NCBI GenBank assembly: GCA_002369155.1
Contig: DFEM01000167.1
Span: 1-5,927, forward strand
Direction: 5' to 3'
Origin: Lachnospiraceae bacterium UBA3802
Lineage (GTDB): Bacteria > Bacillota > Clostridia > Lachnospirales > Lachnospiraceae
Length of the DNA stretch: 5,927 bases
Both the position numbers and the translations under genes were made by a program. The notes under the pieces are model-generated. The model was not told where the DNA came from. It saw only the letters and a list, made by a program, of their open reading frames with translations, and did not search any database. Below are positions 5,124-5,927 of the stretch, piece after piece (position 1 is the first letter of the stretch; the number at the start of each line of letters is the position of its first letter).

Positions 5124-5714
5124 ATGAGTACAGAAAATGAAAAATTATTACAAATCAAAAAAAGTTGCAAGGGTGTTAAAACCGTATCGCAAATTCTTTT
5201 AATTATTTCAATCGTTGCTTTTACTTTGAGCGTTTTTATGGGAATCTTCTTTATCGCAGGTTCTTCAAAAATCGATCCGATTTTGCATGAGGCCGAATCT
5301 GACGGCACTCTGGACATTAAATTGGCTTTTAAAGGAATACAGATCGGAGCCGTCGAACTTCCCGATCCCGATGACTGGAGTTCTTCCGTTCCCTCCATAC
5401 AGCAAAAATTCGATGAAGGATCATACAGCTTTATTTTCGGCACATATCTATTTATCATATCAGGAGCCATACTTACCACAATCGTGATTCTTTGTCTTAT
5501 AAGAAGTATCTTCAATATTATACTTAAAGAGGAAACGCCTTTTTGCGACAAAGTTATCAAACGTCTTTTAATCACATTAATAGTGGCAACCGTATTCATC
5601 GGATTAACCATCGGTTGGGGCTTTGCAATCCTTGCGGGCTTTGTAACCTGGGGAATCATCACGATTATGGAATACGGCAAACAATTGCAGCTTCAGTCTG
5701 ACGAAACATTATAA
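5124..5714 (+). CDS. DUF2975 family membrane protein (YoaS-like)
   Basis: A 196-residue membrane protein. A short charged N-terminus is followed by a hydrophobic segment at ~20-46, a ~55-residue polar loop, a second long segment at ~103-130, and a C-terminal pair at ~144-166 and 167-184. The segment ETPFCDKVIKRLL between helices 2 and 3 matches the 'E-x-P-F' element of DUF2975 proteins as I know them. A longer frame opens at 5028, but that start precedes the predicted transcript start. The ATG at 5124 has AAAGGAG six bases upstream, so it is chosen. Together with the HTH gene 14 bases downstream it reproduces the widespread DUF2975-XRE (YoaS-YozG) arrangement. Biochemical function is unknown; a membrane partner that senses a signal and modulates the regulator is a reasonable inference. 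Confidence 0.82.
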   Translation: MSTENEKLLQIKKSCKGVKTVSQILLIISIVAFTLSVFMGIFFIAGSSKIDPILHEAESDGTLDIKLAFKGIQIGAVELPDPDDWSSSVPSIQQKFDEGSYSFIFGTYLFIISGAILTTIVILCLIRSIFNIILKEETPFCDKVIKRLLITLIVATVFIGLTIGWGFAILAGFVTWGIITIMEYGKQLQLQSDETL

Positions 5715-5728
5715 CGGGAGGTTTTGAT

Positions 5729-5927
5729 ATGGGAAAAATAATCTTAAGACTCGACCGTGTAATGGCCGATCGAAAAATATCACTGAATGAACTCTCGGAA
5801 AAAGTCGGTGTATCAAACGTCAACCTTTCCAAGATGAAAACCGGCAAAATAAGCGCCATCAGATTCTCGACTCTCGAGGCAATCTGCGATGCGCTCGAAT
5901 GCCAGCCGGGAGACATCCTCGAATACA
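5729..5927 (+). CDS. YozG-like small XRE regulator (3' end beyond window)
   Basis: Sixty-six codons are visible from an ATG preceded by GGGAGG eight bases upstream. The frame is open at the window edge. The product starts MGKIILRLDRVMADRKISLNEL and contains a Cro/CI helix-turn-helix (SLNELSEKVGVSNVNLSKMKTG). It then carries IRFSTLEAICDALECQPGDILEY, the very characteristic tail of the YozG-like group. Members usually end within a few to a dozen residues after this point, so little is probably missing. The gene follows the DUF2975 gene by 14 bases and is co-transcribed with it. It likely acts as a DNA-binding regulator of its own operon; the TTTATCG cluster upstream is a candidate site. Confidence 0.9.
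   Translation, partial: MGKIILRLDRVMADRKISLNELSEKVGVSNVNLSKMKTGKISAIRFSTLEAICDALECQPGDILEY

Noticed and set aside
5108..5680. 190-residue open frame on the - strand
   Set aside because: It lies wholly antisense to the DUF2975 gene, has no ribosome site and no recognisable domain; the + strand frame has a promoter, ribosome site and family match.
1..5927. CRISPR array, insertion sequence, tRNA or prophage signature
   Set aside because: No regularly spaced repeats, terminal inverted repeats with a transposase, tRNA cloverleaf or phage structural genes can be seen; the XRE proteins are explained by their local operons.

Overview
The window is an AT-rich stretch of bacterial chromosome with strong Shine-Dalgarno sites, sigma-A-like promoters, short intergenic gaps and several small XRE-type regulators. 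Base composition, protein style and families (DUF3169, DUF2975 with a YozG-like regulator, a CPBP membrane protease, and an XRE protein with a long C-terminal domain) suggest a Firmicute, most likely a Lachnospiraceae/Clostridia member. This placement is inferred from style and not proven. There are no tRNA or rRNA genes, CRISPR arrays or insertion sequences.

Layout. (1) Bases 1-498 (+) are the 3' end of a sensor histidine kinase gene, closed by a perfect 12-bp hairpin terminator (546-574). The terminator also serves the convergent neighbour. (2) Bases 581-1851 (-) are a two-gene operon: an XRE-type DNA-binding protein followed by a nucleotidyltransferase-fold protein (DUF6036/AbiEii-like). 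The two are joined by a TAATG stop/start overlap, and an inverted-repeat operator sits at the promoter. This is a plausible toxin-antitoxin-like or defence cassette. (3) Bases 1989-2642 (+) are a HAD-family phosphatase/phosphomutase gene, read divergently from its own good promoter. Its stop overlaps the stop of the next, convergent gene. (4) Bases 2637-4765 (-) are a three-gene operon: a CPBP intramembrane protease, a 74-residue XRE regulator, and a six-helix DUF3169 membrane protein. It is read from a near-consensus promoter packed with three GACAA-N6-TTGTC inverted repeats. (5) Bases 5124-5927 (+) are a divergent DUF2975 membrane protein gene followed by a YozG-like XRE regulator cut by the window end. 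Their promoter is preceded by a cluster of TTTATCG repeats.

How the parts fit. Two different 'XRE regulator + polytopic membrane protein of unknown function' modules lie back to back across a 358-bp control region (4766-5123). Each has its own distinct operator-like repeat family, with an isolated bulged hairpin between them. A reasonable inference is that each small XRE protein represses its own promoter and that the partner membrane protein senses or relays an envelope signal, with the CPBP protease added to one module. The function of these modules is not established. Together with the XRE-nucleotidyltransferase pair they are the most interesting content of the window.
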